20,753 nt of DNA from CAYYGL01 sp964471235 (GTDB taxonomy: Bacteria; Calditrichota; Calditrichia; RBG-13-44-9; J075). The notes under the pieces are model-generated. The model was not told where the DNA came from. It worked only from the letters and a program-made list of their open reading frames with translations, and made no database searches. Position numbers and translations under genes: made by a program. This document shows, piece after piece, positions 1 through 7,277 of the stretch. The stretch is taken from NCBI GenBank assembly GCA_964471235.1, contig CAYYGL010000084.1, forward strand, positions 1-20,753. The letters run 5' to 3'. Every line of letters begins with the position of its first letter. Position 1 is the stretch's first letter.

Positions 1-732
1 GGAATTGATTTCATAGGCTCGCTGGGCGGAAATCATATCCACCATCTCTTCCACCACATCCACGTTAGACGTTTCCAAAAAGCCCTGATTGATTTGCCCG
101 AGCCCGTTTTCCCCGGGGGTTCCCCGAAACGGGGTGCCGGATGCAGCGGTCTCTTCATAGAGATTATGCCCGATGGCAGAAAGCCCGGCGGGGTTCACAA
201 AGCGCGCCAATTCCAGTTGCCCAATGGGCAGCGGCTCCGGTTCGCCGACCAACAGCGCCTCCACCTGCCCATCCCGGCGAATGATGATTTGCTGGGCGTC
301 TTCCGGGATGCTTAATTCCGGTTCCACAATGTAGCCATCCGAGGTAACGATGCTGCCATCGGCGGAAAGCTTCAAAGAGCCGTCCCGGGTATAGGCATTT
401 CTACCGTCCGGCAGGCGTACCACCAGAAAGCCATCTCCTTCAATGGCAACATCCAGGGGGTTGTTGGTGGTTTCTACCGCCCCCTGAGAAAAACTACGGA
501 AGGTGGTCACGGCACGGGCGCCGTTGCCAATCTGCAATCCCGCCGGACGCACCTGGGCTGCCCCGGAGGATTCCCCGGCTTCCCGCAGGGTTTCATACAA
601 CAAATCCTGAAATTCCAGGGCACTCTTCTTAAATCCGGTGGTGTTTACGTTAGCGAGATTGTTGGCAATGACATCGATGAACATTTTCTGGGCTTGCATG
701 CCCGATGCCGCTACCTGTAATACCTTATCCAT
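1..732 (-). CDS. flgG: Flagellar basal-body rod protein FlgG (C-terminus outside window)
   Basis: FlgG builds the distal rod of the flagellum in the periplasm. Translating the complement from the ATG at 732 gives an unbroken 244-codon frame that runs off the left edge. The N-terminus has the rod/hook family signature (ANNLANVNTTGFKK). The middle has the NPLDVAIEGDGFLVV block, and near the edge are GFLETSNVDVVEEMVDMI and QRAYEIN, the conserved C-terminal rod motif. FlgG is usually about 260 residues, so roughly 15-20 residues are missing. A clear AGGAGG Shine-Dalgarno precedes the ATG by about six bases, which fixes the start. It lies 83 bases downstream of flgF on the same strand, so the two are almost certainly co-transcribed from the sigma-28-like promoter upstream of flgF. 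Confidence 0.96.
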   Translation of the reverse strand, partial: MDKVLQVAASGMQAQKMFIDVIANNLANVNTTGFKKSALEFQDLLYETLREAGESSGAAQVRPAGLQIGNGARAVTTFRSFSQGAVETTNNPLDVAIEGDGFLVVRLPDGRNAYTRDGSLKLSADGSIVTSDGYIVEPELSIPEDAQQIIIRRDGQVEALLVGEPEPLPIGQLELARFVNPAGLSAIGHNLYEETAASGTPFRGTPGENGLGQINQGFLETSNVDVVEEMVDMISAQRAYEINS

Positions 733-815
733 GTAGAACCTCCTGTTCTGTATCGCAACGGTTTAGCGAAATTTCAAAAAATCAACAGATTGTTCAGCCG
801 AGCTAAAACGTTATA

Positions 816-1535
816 CTATGTGGTGCGTCCTGCTTGATTGATTAACTTATCCAAACTGCTGTCCTGGGTATGAATGGATTTTTGTGCCATTTCATACTCT
901 CGATTGACTTCGATCAGGGTAATCATCTCGGAAATGGGATCCACATTGCTGGTTTCCAGGTAACCGGGGCGCAGGTTGATTTCCTCGGCGGTTAGTTCTT
1001 TTTCGGTGGCATCTCCAAGGGAAAAGTGGGTGCTGCCCACGGGCTTCAGAAGCTGGGGATCATCGAAATCCACAATCCGCAGCCTGCCCACGGTTTGACC
1101 GTCTACCAAAATATCCCCTTTTTCGGTAATTCGGGCGCTTCCCCCGGAAATTTGCACCTCACCGCCGTCGGTGGCTACCGGGTAGCCGTCTGCTGTCACC
1201 AATCGACCTTCGCCATCCAACTGGAACGCGCCGTTGCGGGTGTAAAACGTACCCTGTTCGGTCTGAATCACAAAAAAACCGCTGCCGTCAATGGCGACAT
1301 TGAGCGGGTTTCCGGTTTCTTTCAGGGTACCCTGACTAAAATCCAGCCGGGTAGTGCCGGGCGCCCGGTTATTATCTTCTACCGGGTTTGCCATCGCTTC
1401 CAGAAGCCGGCGAAAAAATACTCTCTCTTTTTTGAATCCGATGGTGTTCAGGTTGGCTAAATTATTGGCGGCAACATCCAGCCGGCGCTGTTGTGCTAAC
1501 ATGCCGGCTTTATTCACAAACAATCCCTTGAGCAT
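816..1535 (-). CDS. flgF: Flagellar basal-body rod protein FlgF
   Basis: This 239-residue protein has the same architecture as FlgG: an N-terminal rod helix with ANNLANLNTIGFKK, a central NPLNVAIDGSGFFVI block, and the C-terminal LETSNVDPISEMI / EVNREYEMAQK helix used for axial assembly. FlgF is the proximal rod subunit. It is shorter than FlgG and sits immediately upstream of flgG in many genomes, and both facts hold here, so FlgF is preferred over a second FlgG or hook protein. The ATG at 1535 is preceded by a purine-rich GAGGGCAGG. A sigma-28-type promoter lies about 50 bases upstream. The family assignment is certain; the F-versus-G label rests on length and gene order. Confidence 0.93.
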   Translation of the reverse strand: MLKGLFVNKAGMLAQQRRLDVAANNLANLNTIGFKKERVFFRRLLEAMANPVEDNNRAPGTTRLDFSQGTLKETGNPLNVAIDGSGFFVIQTEQGTFYTRNGAFQLDGEGRLVTADGYPVATDGGEVQISGGSARITEKGDILVDGQTVGRLRIVDFDDPQLLKPVGSTHFSLGDATEKELTAEEINLRPGYLETSNVDPISEMITLIEVNREYEMAQKSIHTQDSSLDKLINQAGRTT

Positions 1536-1586
1536 CCTGCCCTCTTCCGTTAAGTTTCACATCCTGTGTCACTTTTGATGAAGTGA

Positions 1587-1613
1587 TTATCGGAAGCTTT
1601 TCCGGGAAATTTA
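1587..1613 (-). promoter_or_regulatory. Sigma-28 (FliA)-like promoter of flgFG
   Basis: Read on the minus strand, TAAATTTC (starting at 1613) is followed by TCCGATAA (1594-1587). Exactly 15 bases separate the TAAA from the -10 element. The sigma-28 consensus is TAAAGTTT-N11-GCCGATAA; here the -10 matches 7 of 8 and the -35 matches 6 of 8, with canonical spacing. It points at flgF, whose start codon lies about 50 bases downstream. The class, spacing and target gene agree, so this is a well supported motif call, though transcription itself is inferred. Confidence 0.75.
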
Positions 1614-1679
1614 GGCAGGATTTACAGGAGGAGAACGGAGGAAAGCGGAAGTTGATGAATATCCGAGGTGCTAAAATTG

Positions 1680-2240
1680 TTATTGGAGGGCGTCCAGAAG
1701 GGGTTCGGGATGATCGGCATCCACAAACATCCCCCCGGCATCGATATAATCCTGATGAACAGGAATATCGAGTAAGTAAAGATATTTCCCCCGCCTGGAT
1801 AATTGATATAGCCGCCTGGCTAATTTCTCCCCGGGTTCAATATAGCAAAACAGATGGTGATTGATCAGGTCATCCAGGATGGTATCGCGAATCTCCACTC
1901 CCCGGGCATCGATGCGTTTCTGCTGCACATCCGGCTCTATGATGACCAGGCGATTCTCCCGGTATAATGGGGTCAGATGCTCGGGAAGGGTGAACGCTCG
2001 AAACGGTTTGGCGATGAAGATTAACAAATTTGCCCGGGAAAATGGCGTCGCCATTTTTAGCAAATGTTTCTCCGCCGGAGATTGCCATCCACTGCCGATT
2101 GCGATCGGCAACTCCAATAATTGAGCAAACAATCGTTCCAGTTCCGGGTAGAGTGCCGAAGGGGTATTTCGGGAGGCATGCACTGCCAGCCCCGGCAGTG
2201 TCATGAGATGATGATTTCCGTAAATTTTAAAATGATACAT
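1680..2240 (-). CDS. DprA/Smf-like Rossmann-fold protein (divergent)
   Basis: A 186-residue protein whose order of motifs recalls the DprA/Smf (DNA-processing) core. It has YGN-x2-L at residues 7-12 followed by LAVHASRNT, where DprA has VAIVGSR. Then come a GSG-type turn near residue 50, a buried strand (NLLIFIAK), the RENRLVIIEP segment, and a late RRGKYLYLLDIP strand matching the place of the DprA 'GR-x-VFAVPGP' strand. DprA proteins are usually 280-370 residues with an N-terminal SAM or C-terminal winged helix, both missing here, and the glycine-rich loop is degenerate. It is therefore a divergent relative, possibly of the wider DprA/LOG nucleotide-binding superfamily, and not a proven competence protein. 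No strong Shine-Dalgarno precedes the ATG. It is on the same strand as flgFG but upstream of the sigma-28 site, so it is probably a separate unit. Confidence 0.55.
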   Translation of the reverse strand: MYHFKIYGNHHLMTLPGLAVHASRNTPSALYPELERLFAQLLELPIAIGSGWQSPAEKHLLKMATPFSRANLLIFIAKPFRAFTLPEHLTPLYRENRLVIIEPDVQQKRIDARGVEIRDTILDDLINHHLFCYIEPGEKLARRLYQLSRRGKYLYLLDIPVHQDYIDAGGMFVDADHPEPLLDALQ

Positions 2241-2591
2241 CGGAAAAAATGGTGAATTGGGTTAGGCTTCTTCTCTTCCGTGTTTCGGGTTCTCGTGCGC
2301 CGTTTTAGATGGGGGAACCGTAAAACGTGACGAGTGATGATTTGAGATTTCGTTTTCGATTGTGTTGTCCATAACGTTCCTGTTTCCTTCTCGCCGAAAG
2401 CTGCCCGCTCTCCGGGGTCAATCATTCACTAACGTTCAGGGAGTCCCGATTGGCGATTTACGTATTCCGAAGTTTGATGCCTCCTGCCACTGAAATCCGG
2501 AAGATTTCATCCCGGCCTGCTCCATCGGAGATTTGTTCACAGGGATGTGACCGTATTAATCGGGATGCCCACTGCAACTGCCAACTGCCGC
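2241..2591. other. Gene-free stretch between DprA-like and radical SAM genes
   Basis: About 350 bases with no convincing reading frame on either strand. The only structure seen is a short perfect inverted repeat, TGAAATC-cggaa-GATTTCA, at 2491-2509. It could be a weak hairpin after the radical SAM gene, but it lacks a T tract and is not called a terminator. The stretch presumably holds the 3' end of the radical SAM transcript and the promoter of the DprA-like gene. Confidence 0.4.
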
Positions 2592-4466
2592 TCACACTTC
2601 CACCAACACCAGGTTAAAAATCGATGAGTCAATGCGGATTTTATCCATCACCTGCTCATCTACCAGAATGTGTATGCGGTCGCCATATCGGGACAGGCGT
2701 TTTAACATCTTGTTAAAGTGCCGGATATGTTTTTCCTGTATTTCTTCGATATAGAAAGTTACCGAAGAGGAGGTATGTTTCAGAATTTTTTCGATTTTCC
2801 GGGAAGTTCGTTTATAAAACGCCCGGTCTAATACCCCTTTCAAAGAGATGGATAAATTACCGGCGGAGGTTTTCACCTGTTCCAGGGTTAATTCTAAGGA
2901 GCCACTATGAACATACTTCTGCAATGCCAATTCTATTTTCCGAATATATTTCTGTGCTTTTTGATTCACCGGGGAAAATTCCGGGATAAAATGGCGGTCT
3001 ACATAATCCCGCATTGCCAATCCCACAATCCAATCCTGAATATGGATTGGAATTAATAGCGGTTTAAGCAACGGTAATGATTTCCAAAAATGAAAAGCCC
3101 GGGATAGGCCGCCGGCAACGATACCGCGCACCAACAGCCTTTTTACGATGGTTAATCCTTCTGCAACTGAATAACTTTTACCATACACCGGGCTGGTCAG
3201 GAAACGGATTTTATTGCGGATGCGTCGGGCAATATTGCGGTGTTCCAACAAGCGCAGGTATAGATTCCGATATCCCTCCACCATCTCCTGGTAACTCATC
3301 TGCCTGGGAAGGAGATTGGTGCCCAGTTTGGTATTGTCTGCCGTGGTGGTTTCCGAGAGGAGCCGCCCTTCCGCTTTTAAACGCTCATACAATGGGGTTT
3401 TGGGCAGGGCAGTGAGCAGACCGATCATTGCCACCTGGATGCCGGATTCCATGATAAAATCAAATTGTTTATCAAACACCGCGGTGGTATCGTTATCAAA
3501 CCCGACGATAAAACCGGCATAAATGTCAATCCCGGCGGAATAAATTTTTCTCACGGAAGAGAGGATATCTTCCCGGGTGTTTTGAAATTTTTTGGTCTCC
3601 TTTAAGCTCTCGGCATCCGGTGACTCAATGCCAATAAACACCCATCCAAAGCTCGCTTCCCGGAAAAGCTGTAATAGTTCCTCATCCTGCGCCATGTTCA
3701 AAGAAGCTTCCGTTCCGAAGTGAAAGCGGTATTGATGGCGCTCCTGGTAATCTTTTAAAAAAGTCAAAAGGGCTTTTGCCTGGGGTTTGTTGCCAATCAG
3801 ATTATCATCGACAAAGAAAACGTTTCGGGCGCCCAGGTTCCGCAGGGCATCCAACTCGCGCCCCACCTGTTCCACGGTTTTGGTGCGGGGTTTACGCCCG
3901 AACATGACAATGATGTCGCAGAATTCACAGCGGAAGGGACATCCCCGGGAAAACTGCAAGCTGATTGCCCGGTATTTGGAGAGATCCAGTAGATCGAACC
4001 GCGGGGTGGGTGAATCGGTCAAATCCACTTCACCGGTTTCCTGGTAGAATTGCCGGGGAGTGCCTTTCTCAAAATCCCGGCAGAACTCCGGCCAGATGTA
4101 TTCGGCTTCCCCGGAAATGACGGTATCCGCCAGGGAGTGGTATTCTTCCGGGCACAACGAGGCATAACTGCCGCCGGCAACAACATAATACCCCCGCTGT
4201 CGGTAATAAGTGATGAGTTCTTTCTGTCGGGCAAATTGCACTCCCATCCCGCAGATGCCAATCAGGTCTGCCCGGGGGGCTAAGGGAATGCTCTCCACAT
4301 TTTCATCCACAATTTCCACCTCCCAATCCGGTGGGGATAACGCCGCAACGGTGGCTAATCCCAACGGCGGATTGGTGGTTCGTTTATTGCTTAGCACGGT
4401 TTCGGTCGCCCATTTAAAACTCCAGAAGCTCTCCGGGAATCGGGGATTGATAAGGAGCAGTTTCAT
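2592..4466 (-). CDS. B12-binding radical SAM protein with DUF4070-like region and C-terminal extension
   Basis: A 624-residue protein. Residues 1-140 form a B12-binding-like Rossmann domain (MKLLLINPRFPESFWSF, NPPLGLATVAAL, then ADLIGICG and VVAGGSYAS). Residues about 165-370 form the radical SAM barrel with the 4Fe-4S cysteine motif C176-x3-C180-x2-C183 and downstream FFVDDN and FGTEAS segments. Residues about 380-510 resemble the DUF4070 region found after the barrel in many B12-radical SAM proteins, including the hopanoid-type HpnJ/HpnP relatives. The substrate cannot be read from sequence. The final ~110 residues go beyond the usual length of about 480-520 and look like an alternating beta/alpha STAS-like fold. 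The ATG at 4466 is preceded by GAGGAGG at good spacing. It is transcribed divergently from the SprT-like gene. Confidence 0.9.
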   Translation of the reverse strand: MKLLLINPRFPESFWSFKWATETVLSNKRTTNPPLGLATVAALSPPDWEVEIVDENVESIPLAPRADLIGICGMGVQFARQKELITYYRQRGYYVVAGGSYASLCPEEYHSLADTVISGEAEYIWPEFCRDFEKGTPRQFYQETGEVDLTDSPTPRFDLLDLSKYRAISLQFSRGCPFRCEFCDIIVMFGRKPRTKTVEQVGRELDALRNLGARNVFFVDDNLIGNKPQAKALLTFLKDYQERHQYRFHFGTEASLNMAQDEELLQLFREASFGWVFIGIESPDAESLKETKKFQNTREDILSSVRKIYSAGIDIYAGFIVGFDNDTTAVFDKQFDFIMESGIQVAMIGLLTALPKTPLYERLKAEGRLLSETTTADNTKLGTNLLPRQMSYQEMVEGYRNLYLRLLEHRNIARRIRNKIRFLTSPVYGKSYSVAEGLTIVKRLLVRGIVAGGLSRAFHFWKSLPLLKPLLIPIHIQDWIVGLAMRDYVDRHFIPEFSPVNQKAQKYIRKIELALQKYVHSGSLELTLEQVKTSAGNLSISLKGVLDRAFYKRTSRKIEKILKHTSSSVTFYIEEIQEKHIRHFNKMLKRLSRYGDRIHILVDEQVMDKIRIDSSIFNLVLVEV

Positions 4467-4757
4467 AATATCCTCCTCTGGTAAATAATCGTTGTCACGT
4501 TACCGTTTCGCATCATCAGGTGATTTTGGTTCATCAGAGAAAAATCATTTTTTAAGACAGGGGAAATGGGAATTTCGAAGAATTCTACCGGTTAAAAAAA
4601 GAGGGGCAAAGAAAATTCCCGGAAATGGTTTCGAACGCGAATTTGCATATTTCATTCCTTTTGGTTTAATTTAACAGAAATAAAATTAAAACCAAATTTT
4701 TTTGAGTAATTGGTACTCAAAAAAATTAATTCCAAACTATTATCCGGAAAAAGCAGT
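4467..4757. promoter_or_regulatory. Divergent control region with two AT-rich inverted repeats
   Basis: About 290 bases separate the divergent radical SAM and SprT-like genes. Two inverted repeats occupy the end nearest the SprT-like gene. The first is imperfect: TTTTGGTTTAATTT at 4659-4672 against AAAATTAAAACCAAA at 4682-4696, with one extra A. The second is a perfect 12-base repeat: arms 4697-4708 and 4714-4725, seven T plus GAGTA against TACTC plus seven A, around a 5-base loop. The second overlaps the upstream TTG codon in frame with the SprT-like protein. This argues that translation starts further down and that the palindrome is an operator or a bidirectional terminator-like hairpin. 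Confidence 0.5.
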
Positions 4758-5951
4758 ATGGGAGTACGGATCAAAGGGTTGGTAAAATTTGCCGATTTTG
4801 TTAAACGCAAACTTCGCAGCGGGGTATCTCAGGCGGAACTGCCCGGCTTTTTTGAACATATCCAACACATTGTGGAGCAGGTGGAAGAAATTTGTGAATC
4901 GTATCAATCTACCCCAAAGGAACTGCCCACGCCTTCCCGCAGAGCATACTTTTTTCTAAAGAATCTAAAACGGGAAGATATTCCCATTAACCGCTCTAAA
5001 ATCGTATCCGCAGAACCGGAACTGAAAAAGACAACCATCAAGAACCTGGTGAGATTGGCTGATGTGTTCTCCCATAATATGTGGGTGGAAGTGGATTTGC
5101 TGTGCAGCGAGGCATCCCGGCGGCAACGCTTGCATGAAGATATCGCCACGCAGGTGAAGATTGTGGACGGATTTTGTGCATCTCAAAACATTCCGCCTGC
5201 CAATTTAAATCGTCCTTCCCGGTATGTATATTGCTGGTTAAAATATTTGCTTGCCAACAACAATCTATCGAGCCACCTCGCGACCCTCAACTTTTTAAAA
5301 GACACCCTGCCGGCCATTTCCGGTAAATACGCTCATATCCCTATCGAAATCCACTTGGTAAACACCCAGGCATATTTTCGCGCCCGTATGAAGGGAAAGA
5401 CTTATGTGATAAAATTTAACGAGGGGTTTATTAATGCGCCCGGGGAACTATGGCGAAGTCTCCTGAAAGGGATTCTCAGTGATTCTCCCAGGAAAGATCG
5501 GAGTTTTGTAAATTACGTGCATTCGGAGGAATTCAGCAGCGTTCTGTATGAGATGGAATCCTTTGCCGAGCCGCCGGAAAACAGTTCCGGCGGTCATGTT
5601 CACGATCTGGATGCCAGTTTTAAGCGTATTAACCAAAAATATTTTCAGGGAAAATTAAAGAAACCCCGCTTACAGTGGAATCACATTTTGACCGTCTCAA
5701 AATATGGTCACTACCAGGCAAACCGGGATATTGTGATGATCTCCATCTCGCTGGATCATCCCGAGGTGCCGGATTATGTGGTGGATTTTGTGATGTATCA
5801 TGAATTGCTGCATAAAAAATTAGGCGCCTCCATTATCAACGGCAGGCGATTTGTACACACTCCGGAATTTCGCCGCCAGGAACGCCAGTTTACCCACTAC
5901 CACCGGGCAATGACATTTTTGAAAGAGTGGTCCATGAAACAGCGGCGGTGA
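4758..5951 (+). CDS. SprT-like zinc metallopeptidase family protein
   Basis: Taken from the ATG at 4758, the protein has 397 residues. The C-terminal third is SprT-like: an LDASFKRINQKYFQGKL segment (typical of the SprT domain start, 'F..lN..yF.g.L'), then Y-HELLH with zinc ligands H348 and H352 and catalytic E349, and a third candidate ligand H367 in VHTPEF. The N-terminal 250 residues are helical, basic and not recognised. SprT/Spartan-type domains cut DNA-protein crosslinks in known members; the substrate here is unknown. An in-frame TTG at 4710 would add 16 residues but sits in the loop of a perfect inverted repeat and has no Shine-Dalgarno, so the ATG is preferred. Neither start has a strong ribosome binding site. 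The gene ends about 340 bases before cas6 and shows no clear functional link to it. Confidence 0.8.
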   Translation: MGVRIKGLVKFADFVKRKLRSGVSQAELPGFFEHIQHIVEQVEEICESYQSTPKELPTPSRRAYFFLKNLKREDIPINRSKIVSAEPELKKTTIKNLVRLADVFSHNMWVEVDLLCSEASRRQRLHEDIATQVKIVDGFCASQNIPPANLNRPSRYVYCWLKYLLANNNLSSHLATLNFLKDTLPAISGKYAHIPIEIHLVNTQAYFRARMKGKTYVIKFNEGFINAPGELWRSLLKGILSDSPRKDRSFVNYVHSEEFSSVLYEMESFAEPPENSSGGHVHDLDASFKRINQKYFQGKLKKPRLQWNHILTVSKYGHYQANRDIVMISISLDHPEVPDYVVDFVMYHELLHKKLGASIINGRRFVHTPEFRRQERQFTHYHRAMTFLKEWSMKQRR

Positions 5952-6193
5952 CCATCAATACCGGTTACCCATTGATGCTTCGAAAAACCTTTGGGTATTC
6001 TGCTTCATTGGATTCTGAAACTTCCCCCTCCCCCCTATTCATTGAAAGGGAAAGGAATTTTCCTGATGAAGATGACTTTGCCGGGATCGGGAAGATGCAA
6101 CCAGTTTCGATTGTCACCGAATCGTTTTTCATGTAGCTAACCGGTTAAACCACTAAGAGTTACTTATTTATTGGGAAAATTTGTAAAAGTTAG
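5952..6193. other. Gene-free stretch upstream of the cas6 promoter
   Basis: About 240 bases (340 to the cas6 start) without a supported gene. No CRISPR repeat-spacer periodicity is present, which matters because arrays often sit beside cas6. A pyrimidine-rich run occurs near 6020-6040. No hairpin with a T tract was found, so the terminator of the SprT-like gene is not identified. Confidence 0.5.
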
Positions 6194-6222
6194 TTGTTTT
6201 TATGGAATCCATCACTTATACT
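6194..6222 (+). promoter_or_regulatory. Putative sigma-70-type promoter of the cas6-csm operon
   Basis: TTGTTT at 6194-6199 and TATACT at 6217-6222 are separated by exactly 17 bases. The -10 matches TATAAT at 5 of 6; the -35 only at TTG. It lies about 70 bases before the cas6 ATG. In the leader, TTACAT occurs three times (6238, 6256, 6268), including two copies of TTACATTGT 18 bases apart, a possible binding site for a regulator. Confidence 0.5.
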
Positions 6223-6290
6223 TAAGCAGCCTCAGTGTTACATTGTTTTCCAATTTTACATTGTATTTTACATAAGCCCATAGATTCATT

Positions 6291-7193
6291 ATGGATGTAG
6301 CGAAGTTTGAGTTTTTGTTGACCACGGTTAATTCGTTCGGACTGCCGGATTTTAAAGGCTCTACTTTTCGGGGTAAATTCGGTCATGTGCTGAAGCGTAC
6401 CATTTGCGTGATGTCGCATCGGGATTGCCAGATATGTGAATTACGGGAGCAATGCGCCTATCCGTATCTGTTTGAAACGCAAAATCATCGCGGGCAAACA
6501 GTGCCCCGCCCGTTTGTCATTGAGCCACCGCTAACCCGCAAACGTTTTTTTCTAAAAAATGAACAAATGCACCTGCGGTTGATTCTCATCGGGCGATCGG
6601 TTGAGTACCTGCCTTATTTTGTGTATTGCTTCGATCGCATGGGAAAGGAAGGTATTGGTCGGGATCGGGGACGCTATGTTCTGGAGTCGGTAGCCGCTTA
6701 TGATACGGCGGGGGAGAAAATTCCCATCTACGATCACCCATCGGAGCAATTGCACAATAATTTTCCCCGGCTGAATCTGGATTCCTTTAAAGCCCGGCTG
6801 CTGCCCCAGGTAACGCTGCATTTCTACACTCCCACCGACATTCGCATCCGGGGGCAGCGAGCAGATCAATTGGATTTTACCACCCTGCTAAAGGCAATTC
6901 TGCGGCGCTACCACAGCCTGCGCTATTTTCACGGCGACGGGCAGAAGGAGCGCTTTGAGATCGACTGGGACGCCGCCGCGCGGGTGGAAATTGTGCACCA
7001 GGAACTGGAGGGTCAACGGTTCAAGCGCTTTTCCAATCGCCAGAAGCGCCCGGTACACCTCGCAGGCTTCACCGGTCGCATCACCTACCGCGGCGAAATC
7101 GGGCAATTCTACCCCTGGCTGAAAATCGGCGAACTGCTGCACGTGGGGAAAAATACCGTGTTTGGGATGGGGGGGTATGGGGTGGTTAGTTAA
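6291..7193 (+). CDS. cas6: CRISPR-associated endoribonuclease Cas6 (PF10040 type)
   Basis: Cas6 cuts precursor crRNA within the repeats. The 300-residue length and motifs match the Cas6/RAMP subgroup common in type III loci. There is an N-terminal FKGSTFRGKFGHVLKR segment, and a cysteine cluster (C46, C49, C55, with C39 nearby) followed by YPYLFE. The C-terminal half carries GFTGRITYRG, FYPWLKIGELLHVGKN and the glycine-rich FGMGGYGVV that contacts RNA in RAMP proteins. The catalytic residue cannot be assigned by eye because it varies in Cas6. No strong Shine-Dalgarno precedes the ATG. The gene is clearly richer in G+C than cas10-csm5 (one hand-counted line is 65 percent against 37 percent in cas10), so it may have a separate origin. 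It is 84 bases upstream of cas10. Confidence 0.92.
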   Translation: MDVAKFEFLLTTVNSFGLPDFKGSTFRGKFGHVLKRTICVMSHRDCQICELREQCAYPYLFETQNHRGQTVPRPFVIEPPLTRKRFFLKNEQMHLRLILIGRSVEYLPYFVYCFDRMGKEGIGRDRGRYVLESVAAYDTAGEKIPIYDHPSEQLHNNFPRLNLDSFKARLLPQVTLHFYTPTDIRIRGQRADQLDFTTLLKAILRRYHSLRYFHGDGQKERFEIDWDAAARVEIVHQELEGQRFKRFSNRQKRPVHLAGFTGRITYRGEIGQFYPWLKIGELLHVGKNTVFGMGGYGVVS

Positions 7194-7277
7194 ACTCATT
7201 AAGATCGGGAAAATGAAGTTCTTTAAACAGGAAACAAACGGCACTCAGATATACACAAAGTTGAGGTTACCAAAACT

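Noticed and set aside
1026..1460. Plus-strand 144-codon frame opposite flgF
   Set aside because: It is fully antisense to a certain flagellar gene and its translation resembles no protein family.
4710..4757. TTG at 4710 as start of the SprT-like protein
   Set aside because: It lies in the loop of a perfect inverted repeat and lacks a Shine-Dalgarno; the ATG at 4758 is simpler.
5927..6136. Small plus-strand frame after the SprT-like gene
   Set aside because: It overlaps the end of that gene, lacks a Shine-Dalgarno and its translation looks random.
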